Source: Geminicoccaceae bacterium
Lineage (GTDB): Bacteria > Pseudomonadota > Alphaproteobacteria > Geminicoccales > Geminicoccaceae
DNA length: 9,848 nt
Assembly (NCBI GenBank): GCA_030824835.1
Contig: JAPJRA010000083.1
Span: 1-9,848 of the forward strand
Direction of reading: 5' to 3'
The position numbers and the translations under genes were made by a program. Numbering within the stretch: the stretch's first letter is position 1; each line of letters starts with the position of its first letter. The notes below the pieces were generated by a model. It was not told the origin of the DNA. It saw nothing but the letters and a program-made list of their open reading frames with translations, and did no database searches. Shown here one piece after another: positions 1-7,633 of this stretch.

Positions 1-455
1 GCCTTGGGGTGGAGATGGCCGACGATCTCGCCGACCTCGCCGGTGGGCGCGTGGCGGAGCACGATGCCGTCCACCGCGAGTTCGACCACGGCGGCCCCGC
101 CCAGCGCCACCGGGATCCTCGGGTCGTGGTTGCCGGTGACCCAGACCCAGCGCCGTTGCCTGGTCATGCCGCACAGCCGGTCGAACAGGTCGGGCGACAG
201 CTCGCTCGGACCATGGCGATCGTGGAAGCCGTCACCCAGGCTCACCACCGTGTCCGGCCGCAGCCGGGCGATCAATGCTTCCAACCGGGCCAGCGTGGCG
301 TGGCTGTCATAGGGCGGCAGCAGGCTGCCGCGCCGGGCGAAGGCCGCGCCCTTTTCCAGATGCAGATCGGCCACGATCAGCATGGCGTAGCGCGGCCAGA
401 ACACGGCGCCGGCCGGGTCGAGCTCGAGGGTCTGGCCTTGGAGTGTCAGCTGCAT
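1..455 (-). CDS. pdeM: Ligase-associated DNA damage response metallophosphoesterase PdeM (3' end outside window)
   Basis: This is a calcineurin-like metallophosphoesterase, predicted to be a metal-dependent cytoplasmic DNA nuclease/phosphoesterase working with the adjacent Lhr-Core helicase. Translation gives 151 complete residues. Metal-binding motifs occur in the family's order: DLHLEKG (about residues 30-36), GDGFHD (74-79), GNHD (108-111) and GHLHPKA (146-152, the last codon incomplete at the window edge). The GHLHPKA ending and the very short N-terminus before DLH are typical of PdeM rather than of general phosphatases. ATG at 455-453 is the only sensible start: the upstream in-frame codons run straight into the helicase stop codon, 12 nt away. 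No strong Shine-Dalgarno sequence is seen, so translation is probably coupled to the helicase. A Pseudomonas homologue in an equivalent cluster is reported to be a manganese-dependent DNase; activity here is inferred. The family is usually somewhat over 200 residues, so roughly the last third is missing. Confidence 0.9.
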   Translation of the reverse strand, partial: MQLTLQGQTLELDPAGAVFWPRYAMLIVADLHLEKGAAFARRGSLLPPYDSHATLARLEALIARLRPDTVVSLGDGFHDRHGPSELSPDLFDRLCGMTRQRRWVWVTGNHDPRIPVALGGAAVVELAVDGIVLRHAPTGEVGEIVGHLHPK

Positions 456-467
456 GGCCGGCAGGAT

Positions 468-2939
468 CTAGTCGGCCATTGCCTCGGCGACCAGCTCCGC
501 CACCGCCTCGTCCAGGGATTGGTCGAGTTCCTCGCCGGAGACGAACTCCTTGCCGATGCCGGCGATGATCGAGACCGCGAACGGCGAGATGCGGTCGAGG
601 TGGACGTGGCGGATGCGGCCCTGCACCGAGACCAGCAGGTCCGCCAGCCGTCGGATGTCGGTCAGCCCCATCGCGGCCTCCTGGCGGGCAGCCCGCAGCA
701 GCACGTGATCGGCGTCGTACTTGCGCAGCACGTCGTAGATCAGGTCGGCGCTGAAGGTGACCTGGCGGCCGGTCTTCTCCTGGCCCGGATGCCGGCGCTC
801 GATCAGGCCCGCGACGACCGCGCAATTGCGGAAGGTACGCTTGATCAGCGAGCTTTCGGCCATCCACTCCTCGAGATCGTCGCCCAGGATGTCGACGTCG
901 AACAGCTCGTCGACACGGCCGACCGGCTTGGCCCCCCAGGCGGCGATGCAGTAGTCCGATGCCACAAACCCCTGCGGGCGCAGGCCCCGCCGCGCCATGC
1001 GCCGCGTCAGCAGCATCCCCAGGGTCTGGTGCGCGTTGCGGCCAGCGAAGCAATAGGCCACCAGGTATTGGCGGGCGCCGCGGGCGAAGGTCTCGACCAG
1101 TAGCTGGTCGGCAGCGGTGAGCTCCGACCGCCGCGCCTGCGCCGCTAGCCACTCGCCCACCTGCGGCGGCAGCCGGTGCCAGGTGCTGGGATCGGCCACC
1201 AGCTGCCGCACGCGATCGGCCAGATGCGTGCTCAGCGGCAGCTTGGCGCCGGCATAGGCCGGAATTTTCGGATCGCGGCCGGCCTTCGCCAGCGTGGTCA
1301 CGACCTCGTTCTGGCGAATGCCCTCGAATGCCAGCAGGCGCCCGGCGAACAGGAACGTATCGCCAGGCGTGAGCATCGAGACGAAATACTCCTCGACCTC
1401 CCCAAGCACCTTGCCGCGCCCAATCCGCACCCGCATCACCGGTGCTGCGACGATGGTGCCGATGTTCATCCGGTGCTGGCGGGTGAGCCTGGGATCGCTC
1501 AGGCGCCACAGCCCGTCCTCGCCCCGACTGAGCCGGCGGTAGCGCTCGTAGGTCGCCAGCGCATAGCCGCCGGTGGCAACGAAGCTCAGCACCGCATCGA
1601 AATCCGCCCGTGCCAGCTCGGCGAAAGGTGCAGCCTGCCGTACCTCCACGTAGAGCGCATCGGCATCGAACGGCCCGCTGCAGGCAATACCCGTGACGTG
1701 CTGCGCCAACACGTCGAGTCCGCCCGGGAACAGGGTCCCGCCGTCAAGCGTGTGCTCCGCCAGCGCGTCCTGGGCCGCGATACACTCCAAGACCTCGAAG
1801 CGGTTGGCCGGCACGAGCAGAGCACGGCTCGGCTCGTCGAGGCGATGGTTGGCCCGCCCGATGCGCTGCAGCAGCCGAGCCGCCCCCTTGGGTGCGCCCA
1901 CCTGGACGACCAGGTCGATGTCGCCCCAGTCAATGCCGAGATCGAGCGAGGAGGTGCAGACCACCGCGCGCAGCGTGCCCGCCGCCATGGCGGCCTCGAC
2001 CTTGCGGCGCTGGTCCACCGCGAGGCTGCCATGATGCAGAGCTATCGGCAGGTTATCCTTGTTGAGCCGCCACAGGGCGCCGAAGATCAGCTCGGCCTGG
2101 GCGCGCGTGTTGACGAACACCAGCGTGACCTTGCGCTCGCGAATCATGCGGTACACATCGCGCGTCGCGTAGTTCGCCATGCGGCCAGCCCACGGCATCG
2201 ATCCCTCGGGCAACAGCAACCCGACCTCGGGCTCGGCCCCGGCATCGCCCTGAACGACCGTCACCTCGTCCGGCCGCGGCGACAGGTAGCGTTGCAGGAG
2301 TGTCGGCGTGGCCACGGTCGCAGACAGGCCGACGAAGCGGGCGCGGGGCGCCAGGGACCGCAGGCGGGCCAGTGCCAGACTGAACAAAGCACCGCGCTTG
2401 CTTTCGGCCAGCGCATGCAGCTCGTCGAGCACGATGCAGCGCAACTGGCTGAAAAAGCCGGCCGCATCCTCGTAGGAAAGCAGCAGGGCCAAGGATTCCG
2501 GCGTGGTCAGCAGCAGGTCCGGCGGGTGCGTGCGCTGCCGCTTGCGGCGATTCTGCGGCGTGTCGCCGGTCCGGGTCTCGATCCGCAGCGGCAGCGCCAT
2601 CTCCTCGACCGGGCGGGTGAGATTGCGGGCGATGTCGGTGGTGAGAGCCTTCAGCGGCGACACATAGAGCGTGTGCAGGCTGTCGGTGGAACCGGCTTCG
2701 TACAGCTCGACCAGGCTCGGCAAGAACCCACCCAACGTCTTACCGCCGCCGGTGGGAGCGATCAGCAACGCGTCGCGACCCTGCCGGCCGAGCTCAAGCA
2801 TGGTTGCTTGATGCCGGCGCAGCTGCCAGCCGCGGGCAGCGAACCAGTCGGCAAACACGGCGGGCAGGGGCGGCTCGCCGCGCGCCGCTGCTGGGCGTTC
2901 GGCGACTGTGGACGGAGGCTGGAGTTTTGCGGCTTTCAT
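468..2939 (-). CDS. Ligase-associated DNA damage response DEXH-box helicase (Lhr-Core type)
   Basis: This 823-residue superfamily 2 helicase of the Lhr-Core group is predicted to be an ATP-driven 3'-5' DNA translocase/helicase in cytoplasmic DNA repair. Visible motifs are the Q-motif region RRHQ (41-44), Walker A APTGGGKT (61-68), motif Ia SPLKAL (94-99), TTPESL (145-150), the Walker B/DEXH box DELH (172-175), motif III SAT (206-208), HHGSL (302-306), TSSLDLGIDWG (329-339) and motif VI QRIGRANH (358-365). The remaining half (about 370-823) matches the winged-helix plus Lhr core region, including VRIGRGKVLGEVEEYF and a C-terminal GRIRHV. Length fits the compact Lhr-Core family rather than full-length Lhr of about 1,500 residues. 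The ATG at 2939-2937 is chosen because it precedes a short non-conserved leader before the Q-motif region. It is the first gene of a minus-strand unit divergent from lysK, with pdeM following at once. No frameshift or lost motif is seen. The partner ligase and exonuclease genes are not upstream. Confidence 0.93.
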   Translation of the reverse strand: MKAAKLQPPSTVAERPAAARGEPPLPAVFADWFAARGWQLRRHQATMLELGRQGRDALLIAPTGGGKTLGGFLPSLVELYEAGSTDSLHTLYVSPLKALTTDIARNLTRPVEEMALPLRIETRTGDTPQNRRKRQRTHPPDLLLTTPESLALLLSYEDAAGFFSQLRCIVLDELHALAESKRGALFSLALARLRSLAPRARFVGLSATVATPTLLQRYLSPRPDEVTVVQGDAGAEPEVGLLLPEGSMPWAGRMANYATRDVYRMIRERKVTLVFVNTRAQAELIFGALWRLNKDNLPIALHHGSLAVDQRRKVEAAMAAGTLRAVVCTSSLDLGIDWGDIDLVVQVGAPKGAARLLQRIGRANHRLDEPSRALLVPANRFEVLECIAAQDALAEHTLDGGTLFPGGLDVLAQHVTGIACSGPFDADALYVEVRQAAPFAELARADFDAVLSFVATGGYALATYERYRRLSRGEDGLWRLSDPRLTRQHRMNIGTIVAAPVMRVRIGRGKVLGEVEEYFVSMLTPGDTFLFAGRLLAFEGIRQNEVVTTLAKAGRDPKIPAYAGAKLPLSTHLADRVRQLVADPSTWHRLPPQVGEWLAAQARRSELTAADQLLVETFARGARQYLVAYCFAGRNAHQTLGMLLTRRMARRGLRPQGFVASDYCIAAWGAKPVGRVDELFDVDILGDDLEEWMAESSLIKRTFRNCAVVAGLIERRHPGQEKTGRQVTFSADLIYDVLRKYDADHVLLRAARQEAAMGLTDIRRLADLLVSVQGRIRHVHLDRISPFAVSIIAGIGKEFVSGEELDQSLDEAVAELVAEAMAD

Positions 2940-2945
2940 GACTGT

Positions 2946-2955
2946 GATTGCAATC
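2946..2955. promoter_or_regulatory. Perfect 10-bp palindrome GATTGCAATC beside the helicase start
   Basis: GATTGCAATC is identical to its own reverse complement and ends six nt before the helicase start codon. It is AT-richer than its surroundings, which makes it a candidate operator or protein-binding site, most likely acting on the helicase transcript because of its position. It does not resemble the direct-repeat LexA box common in alphaproteobacteria (GTTC-N7-GTTC). The binding protein is unknown and the symmetry could be chance. Confidence 0.3.
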
Positions 2956-2961
2956 TACGTC

Positions 2962-2976
2962 GCGCCGTGCCGGCGC
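2962..2976. repeat. Short GC hairpin in the divergent region
   Basis: GCGCCG (2962-2967) and CGGCGC (2971-2976) are exact inverted repeats around a TGC loop, giving a six-bp all-GC stem. There is no T-run on either side, so it is not an intrinsic terminator. It could be a leader hairpin of the helicase transcript, a binding site, or a chance result of high GC content. Confidence 0.3.
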
Positions 2977-3048
2977 ACACCCTTTGCGGCGCAGGGGAAT
3001 CGGCCTAAACACCGGGACCGCCCTGCCTACCCACGAACCTGGACTCTC

Positions 3049-4641
3049 ATGTCGGACGACCGCGAAATCATTGCTGCGAGCAAGGCTTGGCCCATCGTCG
3101 AGGCCAAGCGGGTGCTCGAGCGCGTTACCAAGCGGCCGCCGGCCAAGGGCTTCGTGCTGTTCGAGACCGGCTACGGGCCGTCGGGGCTGCCGCATATCGG
3201 CACCTTCGCCGAGGTGTTCCGTACCACGCTCGTGCGGCAAGCCTTCGCCCGCCTTTCCGATATGCCGACCCGGCTCTACGCGTTCTCCGACGACATGGAC
3301 GGGCTGCGCAAGGTGCCGGACAACGTGCCGAACCAGGCGATGGTAGCCGAGCATCTGGGCCGGCCGCTGACCGCAATCCCCGACCCCTTCGGCACGCACG
3401 AGAGCTACGGCGCCCACATGAACGCGCGGCTGCAGGCGTTCCTCGACGCGTTCGGTTTCGGCTACAGCTTCAAGAGCGGGACCGACGCTTACCGGAGCGG
3501 CGTGTTCAACGACACGCTGCGCCTGGTGCTGGAACGGCACGAGCGGATCCGCGAGGTCGTGCTGCCGACCCTGGGGCCGGAGCGGCGCGCCACCTACAGC
3601 CCGATTCTGCCGATCTCGCCGAAGACCGGCCGCGTGTTGCAGGTGCCGATCGTGGAGTGCCGCGTCGACAGTGGCTCCGTGGTCTTTCGCGACGAGGACG
3701 GCAGCCTCACCGAGGTGCCGGTGACCGACGGCCACTGCAAGATGCAGTGGAAATGCGACTGGGCACTGCGCTGGGCAGCGCTCGACGTCGACTACGAGAT
3801 GTCCGGCAAGGACCTGATCGATTCGGTGAAGCTGAGCTCGCAGATCTGCCGCGTGCTGGGCGCGCCGCCGCCCGAGAGCTTCACCTACGAGCTGTTCCTG
3901 GACGAGCAGGGTGGCAAGATCAGCAAGTCCAAGGGCAATGGGCTGACGATCGAGGAGTGGCTGCGCTTCGGCACGCGCGAGAGCCTGCAGCTGTTCCTGT
4001 ACCGCGAGCCCAAGAAGGCCAAGCGGCTACATTTCGACGTCATCCCCAAGCATGTCGACGACTATGAGGGGTTCCTCGAGGCCTTCCCGCGCCAGCTGCC
4101 GCAGGAGCAGGTGGGCAATCCGCTCTGGCACATCCATGACGGCGAGCCGCCCGTCGAGGAGCGGCTGCCGCCGGGGCTGACCTTTGGCATGCTGCTGAAC
4201 CTGGCCAGCGTCTCCAACGCCGAGGATGCGGCTGTGCTGTGGGCGTTCGTGGCACGCTACGCGCCGGGCACCACGCCCGAGACGGCACCACGCCTTGCAG
4301 CGTTGATCGCGCACGCGATCGCCTACTACAAGACGTTCGTCCGCCCCACCCGCAGCTACCGCGCACCCACGGAACAGGAGCATGCCGCGTTCCTGGAGCT
4401 GCGCCAGTGGCTGGCCGGGCCCGGAGCTGCGGCCGACGCCGAGGCGCTGCAGTACGAGACCTACGAGATCGGCAAGCGCCACGGCTTCGCCAATCTCCGC
4501 GACTGGTTCAAGGCCCTCTATGAGGTGCTGCTGGGCCAGAGCGAGGGGCCGCGGTTCGGCACCTTCGCCGCGATCTACGGCGTGGCCGATACCTGCAAGC
4601 TGATCGATACGGGCCTCGCCCGAACTGGTGAGGGCGCATGA
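3049..4641 (+). CDS. lysK: Lysine--tRNA ligase, class I
   Basis: This class I lysyl-tRNA synthetase charges tRNA-Lys with lysine using ATP in the cytoplasm. The 530-residue product carries the class I signatures. The HIGH-box equivalent is PHIGT (48-52) inside GPSGLPHIGTFAEV, and the KMSKS equivalent is KISKS (290-294) in GGKISKSKGNG. Between them lie the family-typical stretches YSPILPISPKTGRV, CDWALRWAALDVDYEMSGKDLIDS and SFTYELFLDEQ; the helical C-terminal half is the anticodon-binding region. Length fits the family, at just over 500 residues. The start at 3049 gives MSDDREIIAASKAWP, a usual N-terminus. The frame is open further upstream to 2908, but that part overlaps the divergent helicase gene and looks non-conserved. 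It is probably the first gene of a five-gene operon, and its stop overlaps the rsmB start as ATGA. Most bacteria use the unrelated class II enzyme; the class I form is common in alphaproteobacteria. Confidence 0.95.
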   Translation: MSDDREIIAASKAWPIVEAKRVLERVTKRPPAKGFVLFETGYGPSGLPHIGTFAEVFRTTLVRQAFARLSDMPTRLYAFSDDMDGLRKVPDNVPNQAMVAEHLGRPLTAIPDPFGTHESYGAHMNARLQAFLDAFGFGYSFKSGTDAYRSGVFNDTLRLVLERHERIREVVLPTLGPERRATYSPILPISPKTGRVLQVPIVECRVDSGSVVFRDEDGSLTEVPVTDGHCKMQWKCDWALRWAALDVDYEMSGKDLIDSVKLSSQICRVLGAPPPESFTYELFLDEQGGKISKSKGNGLTIEEWLRFGTRESLQLFLYREPKKAKRLHFDVIPKHVDDYEGFLEAFPRQLPQEQVGNPLWHIHDGEPPVEERLPPGLTFGMLLNLASVSNAEDAAVLWAFVARYAPGTTPETAPRLAALIAHAIAYYKTFVRPTRSYRAPTEQEHAAFLELRQWLAGPGAAADAEALQYETYEIGKRHGFANLRDWFKALYEVLLGQSEGPRFGTFAAIYGVADTCKLIDTGLARTGEGA

Positions 4642-6050
4642 CCGAGCGTGGGCCAAGGGACCGGCGGCAGATGGCGCGCGGCAGCGAGCGTGCGGCACTG
4701 GCGCGGCGCAAGCCGGGGCTGGCCAAGCCCGCGGCGGCAGCGGAACCCGTGACGGCCAAGGCCACCCCGTCGTTCAACGCCCGCAAGGTGGCGCTCGACG
4801 TGCTGGACCACGTGCTCGGGCCCGAGCATCGGGCGTTTGACGAGACCTTTCAGAGCCACGGCCAGCTGTTGCGGCTGGCCGTCCGTGACCGCGCCTTCGC
4901 GCGCCTCCTGGTCACCACCGTGCTGCGCCGCCTCGGTCAGATCGACCACACCGCCCTGCCCCTGCTCCGTTATCGGCCGAAGGAGCTGCGGGTTACCAAC
5001 ATGCTGCGGCTCGGAGCGGCGCAGCTGCTGTTCCTTTCGACGCCGGCCCATGCCGCCGTAGCCGAGACGGTGCGCCTCGCGGCGGCGGGCTTCCGCCGCG
5101 AGGTGCCGCTGCTCAATGCCGTGCTGCGGCGGCTCGCGGCCGACGGTCGCCAGCTGCTCGAAGGTCAGGACGCCGCCCGGCTCAACACGCCCAAATGGCT
5201 CTGGGACAGCTGGGCTGCGGCCTATGGCGAGGTTCAGGCTCGGGAGATCGCGGAAGCCCATCTGGGCGAGCCGCCGCTCGATCTGTCGATCATGCGCGAC
5301 GCGGCGCACTGGGCCAGCGAGCTTGGCGCCGAGATCCTGCCGACCGGCACGCTGCGGCGGCGTAGCGGCGGCCTGGTCGAGGCGCTGCCCGGTTTCGACC
5401 AGGGGGTCTGGTGGGTCCAGGACGCGGCGGCCGCCCTGCCCGCCCTCATGCTCGGCCCGCTCAAAGGTAGGCGGGTGCTCGACATCGGCGCCGCTCCCGG
5501 CGGCAAGACCGCCCAGCTGGCCTCAATGGGCGCCAAGGTCACGGCGCTCGAGCGCTCGCCGCGCCGGGCCGAGTTCCTGGTGCGCAATCTCGGTCGATTG
5601 ACGCTGGACGCCGAGATTATCGTCGCCGACGCCCTGGAATGGCAGCCGCCTACCCTCTTCGACGCCATCCTGCTCGACGCGCCGTGCACCGCCACCGGTA
5701 CCGTCCGCCGCCACCCCGACGTGCTCTGGGCGAAGTCGCCGGCTGACGTGCAGCGCTTGGCCGAGGTGCAGGCCCGCATGCTCGAGGCGGCGGTGCGGAT
5801 GCTCAAGCCCGGCGGCGTGCTGGTCTATGCCGTTTGCTCGTTGCAGCCGGAAGAGGGGCCACAGCGCATCGACGCCCTGCTCGCCGGCGATGCACCGGTC
5901 GTGCGCTACCCGATCGAGCGCGCCGAGCTGAAGGGCCTGCCGGTCGATCTCACCCCGCAGGGCGAGATCCGTACCCTGCCCTGCCATCTCGCGCCCTCGG
6001 GAGGTCTCGACGGCTTTTTCGTCGCCCGCCTTCGCCGACGCGACACCTGA
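4638..6050 (+). CDS. rsmB: 16S rRNA (cytosine(967)-C(5))-methyltransferase RsmB
   Basis: This SAM-dependent RsmB/NOP-family enzyme is predicted to methylate C967 of 16S rRNA during 30S assembly. The 470-residue product has three parts: a basic, low-complexity tail (about 1-48), an N-terminal NusB-like RNA-binding domain starting near NARKVALDVLDHVLG, and a C-terminal methyltransferase domain. The SAM-binding motif is VLDIGAAPGGKT (280-291). Motif IV is DAPCTATGTVRRHPD, with Cys350 the probable product-release cysteine. Motif VI is YAVCSLQPEEG, with Cys400 the probable catalytic nucleophile. TGTVRRHPD points to RsmB rather than RsmF or an archaeal-type Nop. The ATG is embedded in ATGA with the lysK stop, and GGTGAGGG (4627-4634) just upstream is a good ribosome-binding site, so translation is coupled. 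An internal in-frame ATG at 4671 is possible but has a poorer site. The E. coli enzyme is about 40 residues shorter; the basic tail explains this. purH follows after 24 nt. Confidence 0.92.
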   Translation: MTERGPRDRRQMARGSERAALARRKPGLAKPAAAAEPVTAKATPSFNARKVALDVLDHVLGPEHRAFDETFQSHGQLLRLAVRDRAFARLLVTTVLRRLGQIDHTALPLLRYRPKELRVTNMLRLGAAQLLFLSTPAHAAVAETVRLAAAGFRREVPLLNAVLRRLAADGRQLLEGQDAARLNTPKWLWDSWAAAYGEVQAREIAEAHLGEPPLDLSIMRDAAHWASELGAEILPTGTLRRRSGGLVEALPGFDQGVWWVQDAAAALPALMLGPLKGRRVLDIGAAPGGKTAQLASMGAKVTALERSPRRAEFLVRNLGRLTLDAEIIVADALEWQPPTLFDAILLDAPCTATGTVRRHPDVLWAKSPADVQRLAEVQARMLEAAVRMLKPGGVLVYAVCSLQPEEGPQRIDALLAGDAPVVRYPIERAELKGLPVDLTPQGEIRTLPCHLAPSGGLDGFFVARLRRRDT

Positions 6051-6074
6051 TCGTCTCTGCTGGAATCTACCCGG

Positions 6075-7625
6075 ATGCCTTTTCGCCCTATCCGCCGCGC
6101 GCTCCTGTCGGTCCACGACAAGTCCGGCCTCGTCGATCTCGGCCGCCAGCTCACGGCACGCGGCATCGAGCTGCTGTCCACCGGCGGGACCGCCCGCGCG
6201 CTACGCGAGGCTGGCATTGCGGTGCGTGACGTCAGCGCCGTGACCGGCGCCCCGGAGATCCTGGACGGCCGCGTCAAGACGCTCCATCCCGGCGTGCATG
6301 GCGGCATCCTCGCCCGCCGTGACCGGGCCGACCATATGACGACCCTGGACGAGCGCGGCCTGCCGCCGATCGATCTGGTGGTGGTCAATCTTTACCCGTT
6401 CGAGGCGACGCTGGCCTCGGGCGCCGCGTTCGCCGCCTGCATCGAGGAGATCGATGTCGGTGGCCCGGCGATGATCCGCGCCGCGGCCAAGAACTGCGAC
6501 GGCGTCGCCGTCATTGTCGAGCCCGGCGACTATCCAGCACTGCTGGCCGAGCTCACCGCCAAGGGCGGCACCGACGGCGGCTTCCGGCGCCGGCTCGCGG
6601 CTAAGGCCTTCGCCAGGACGGCCGCCTACGATGGGGCGATCTCGACTTGGTTCGCGCGCGAGAACGGCGACGAGTTCCCCGATCGCGTCGTGCTCTCTGG
6701 TGCCCGCAAGCAGCTGCTGCGTTACGGCGAGAACCCGCACCAGCGGGCAGCGTTCTATGCCAGCGGGGCCGTCCCGAGCGGACTCGCCGCCGCCGAGCAG
6801 CTCCAGGGCAAGGAGCTGTCGTTCAACAACCTGAACGACACAGACACCGCCCTAGCGCTGGCAGCCGAGTTCGACATGCCGGCCGTGGCCATCATCAAGC
6901 ATGCCAATCCCTGCGGCGTCGCCGTCGGCGAGAGCCTGCTCGACGCCTACCGCGAGGCCCTGGCCTGCGACCCGCTCAGCGCCTTCGGCGGCATCGTCGC
7001 CTGCAACCGGCCCCTCGACCAGGCGGCGGCAGCGGAGATGGCCCGAATCTTCACCGAGGTGGTGATCGCCCCAGGCGTCGAGGATGGAGCGCGCGGGGAA
7101 TTCGCCGCCAAGACCAATCTGCGCCTGCTCAGCATCGACCGGCTGCCCGACCCCGTAACCGTCGGGCATGACATCAAGTGGCTGACCGGCGGGTTCCTGG
7201 CCCAAGACCGCGACACCGCCCGACTGGTGCGCAAGCAGCTCAAGATCGTGACCAAGCGCGCACCCACCGACGAGGAGATCGCCGATCTCCTGTTCGCCTG
7301 GCAGGTCGTCAAGCACGTCAAGTCCAACGCCATCGTGCTGGCCCGCGACGGCGCCACCGTGGGCATCGGCATGGGGCAGACCAGCCGCGTCGACGCGGTC
7401 CATCTGGCGGTCCGACGCGCCGCCGAGCATGCTGGCAGCCGGCCCTGCGTCGTCGCCTCCGATGCATTCTTCCCATTCGCCGATGGCCTATTGGCCGCGA
7501 TCGAGGCCGGCGCCACCGCGGCGATCCACCCCGGCGGCAGCGTGCGCGACGTCGAGGTAATCGAGGCAGCGGACCGGGCCGGCATCGCCATGGTCCACAC
7601 CGGCATCCGCCACTTCCGCCATTGA
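6075..7625 (+). CDS. purH: Bifunctional AICAR transformylase / IMP cyclohydrolase PurH
   Basis: PurH performs the last two steps of de novo purine synthesis in the cytoplasm: formylation of AICAR by 10-formyl-THF, then ring closure to IMP. The 516-residue product is full length. The N-terminal IMP cyclohydrolase domain (about 1-150) contains LLSVHDKSG (10-18), [27 protein letters not shown] (65-77), NLYPF (105-109) and [14 protein letters not shown] (127-140). The C-terminal transformylase domain has [22 protein letters not shown], the catalytic Lys-His pair in IKHANPCGV (K275, H276), [11 protein letters not shown] (from D299), VKSNAIV (K416, N418) and the usual C-terminus [21 protein letters not shown] ending TGIRHFRH. 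The start is set by the standard [10 protein letters not shown]-terminus; the ribosome-binding site is weak (TGGA at 6061-6064). It lies 24 nt after rsmB, without an intervening heparinase-family gene that many alphaproteobacteria carry at this point. No purine riboswitch is recognisable, nor is there room for one upstream. Confidence 0.96.
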   Translation: MPFRPIRRALLSVHDKSGLVDLGRQLTARGIELLSTGGTARALREAGIAVRDVSAVTGAPEILDGRVKTLHPGVHGGILARRDRADHMTTLDERGLPPIDLVVVNLYPFEATLASGAAFAACIEEIDVGGPAMIRAAAKNCDGVAVIVEPGDYPALLAELTAKGGTDGGFRRRLAAKAFARTAAYDGAISTWFARENGDEFPDRVVLSGARKQLLRYGENPHQRAAFYASGAVPSGLAAAEQLQGKELSFNNLNDTDTALALAAEFDMPAVAIIKHANPCGVAVGESLLDAYREALACDPLSAFGGIVACNRPLDQAAAAEMARIFTEVVIAPGVEDGARGEFAAKTNLRLLSIDRLPDPVTVGHDIKWLTGGFLAQDRDTARLVRKQLKIVTKRAPTDEEIADLLFAWQVVKHVKSNAIVLARDGATVGIGMGQTSRVDAVHLAVRRAAEHAGSRPCVVASDAFFPFADGLLAAIEAGATAAIHPGGSVRDVEVIEAADRAGIAMVHTGIRHFRH

Positions 7626-7627
7626 GG
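7624..7627 (+). promoter_or_regulatory. Ribosome-binding site overlapping the purH stop codon
   Basis: GAGG starts inside the TGA stop of purH (7623-7625) and lies six nt before the lipoprotein ATG at 7634. Ribosomes ending purH would therefore cover the next start signal, which points to translational coupling. It also supports 7634 as the lipoprotein start. Confidence 0.6.
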
Positions 7628-7633
7628 CCCGTC

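Larger units (their letters stand above)
2940..3048. promoter_or_regulatory. Divergent intergenic region between the helicase and lysK
   Basis: These 109 nt separate two oppositely oriented start codons, so promoters for both the helicase-pdeM unit and the lysK operon must lie here or inside the flanking gene ends. Only poor sigma70 matches are visible; a possible lysK promoter is TTGCGG (2984-2989), 16 nt, TAAACA (3006-3011). The lysK start has at most a short GGA (3041-3043) five nt upstream as ribosome-binding site. Two symmetric elements lie in the region and are listed separately. Promoter positions are uncertain. Confidence 0.5.

Noticed and set aside
9..1103. 364-codon plus-strand open frame opposite pdeM and the helicase 3' end
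   Set aside because: It runs antisense across two recognisable genes and shows no domain; its composition is typical of a mirrored GC-rich frame.
307..1509. 400-codon minus-strand frame within the helicase gene
   Set aside because: It is a shifted frame of the helicase gene, low-complexity and Arg/Ala/Gly/Pro-rich. The true frame is conserved across the whole stretch, so it is not a frameshifted helicase end.
1176..3008. 610-codon plus-strand open frame opposite the helicase gene
   Set aside because: It is a GC-rich antisense shadow: the product is full of Arg, Gln, His and Ala without any family motif, while the minus strand encodes a helicase with all motifs intact.
2908..3048. 47-codon upstream extension of lysK
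   Set aside because: It overlaps the start of the divergent helicase, looks non-conserved, and the usual LysRS N-terminus begins at 3049.
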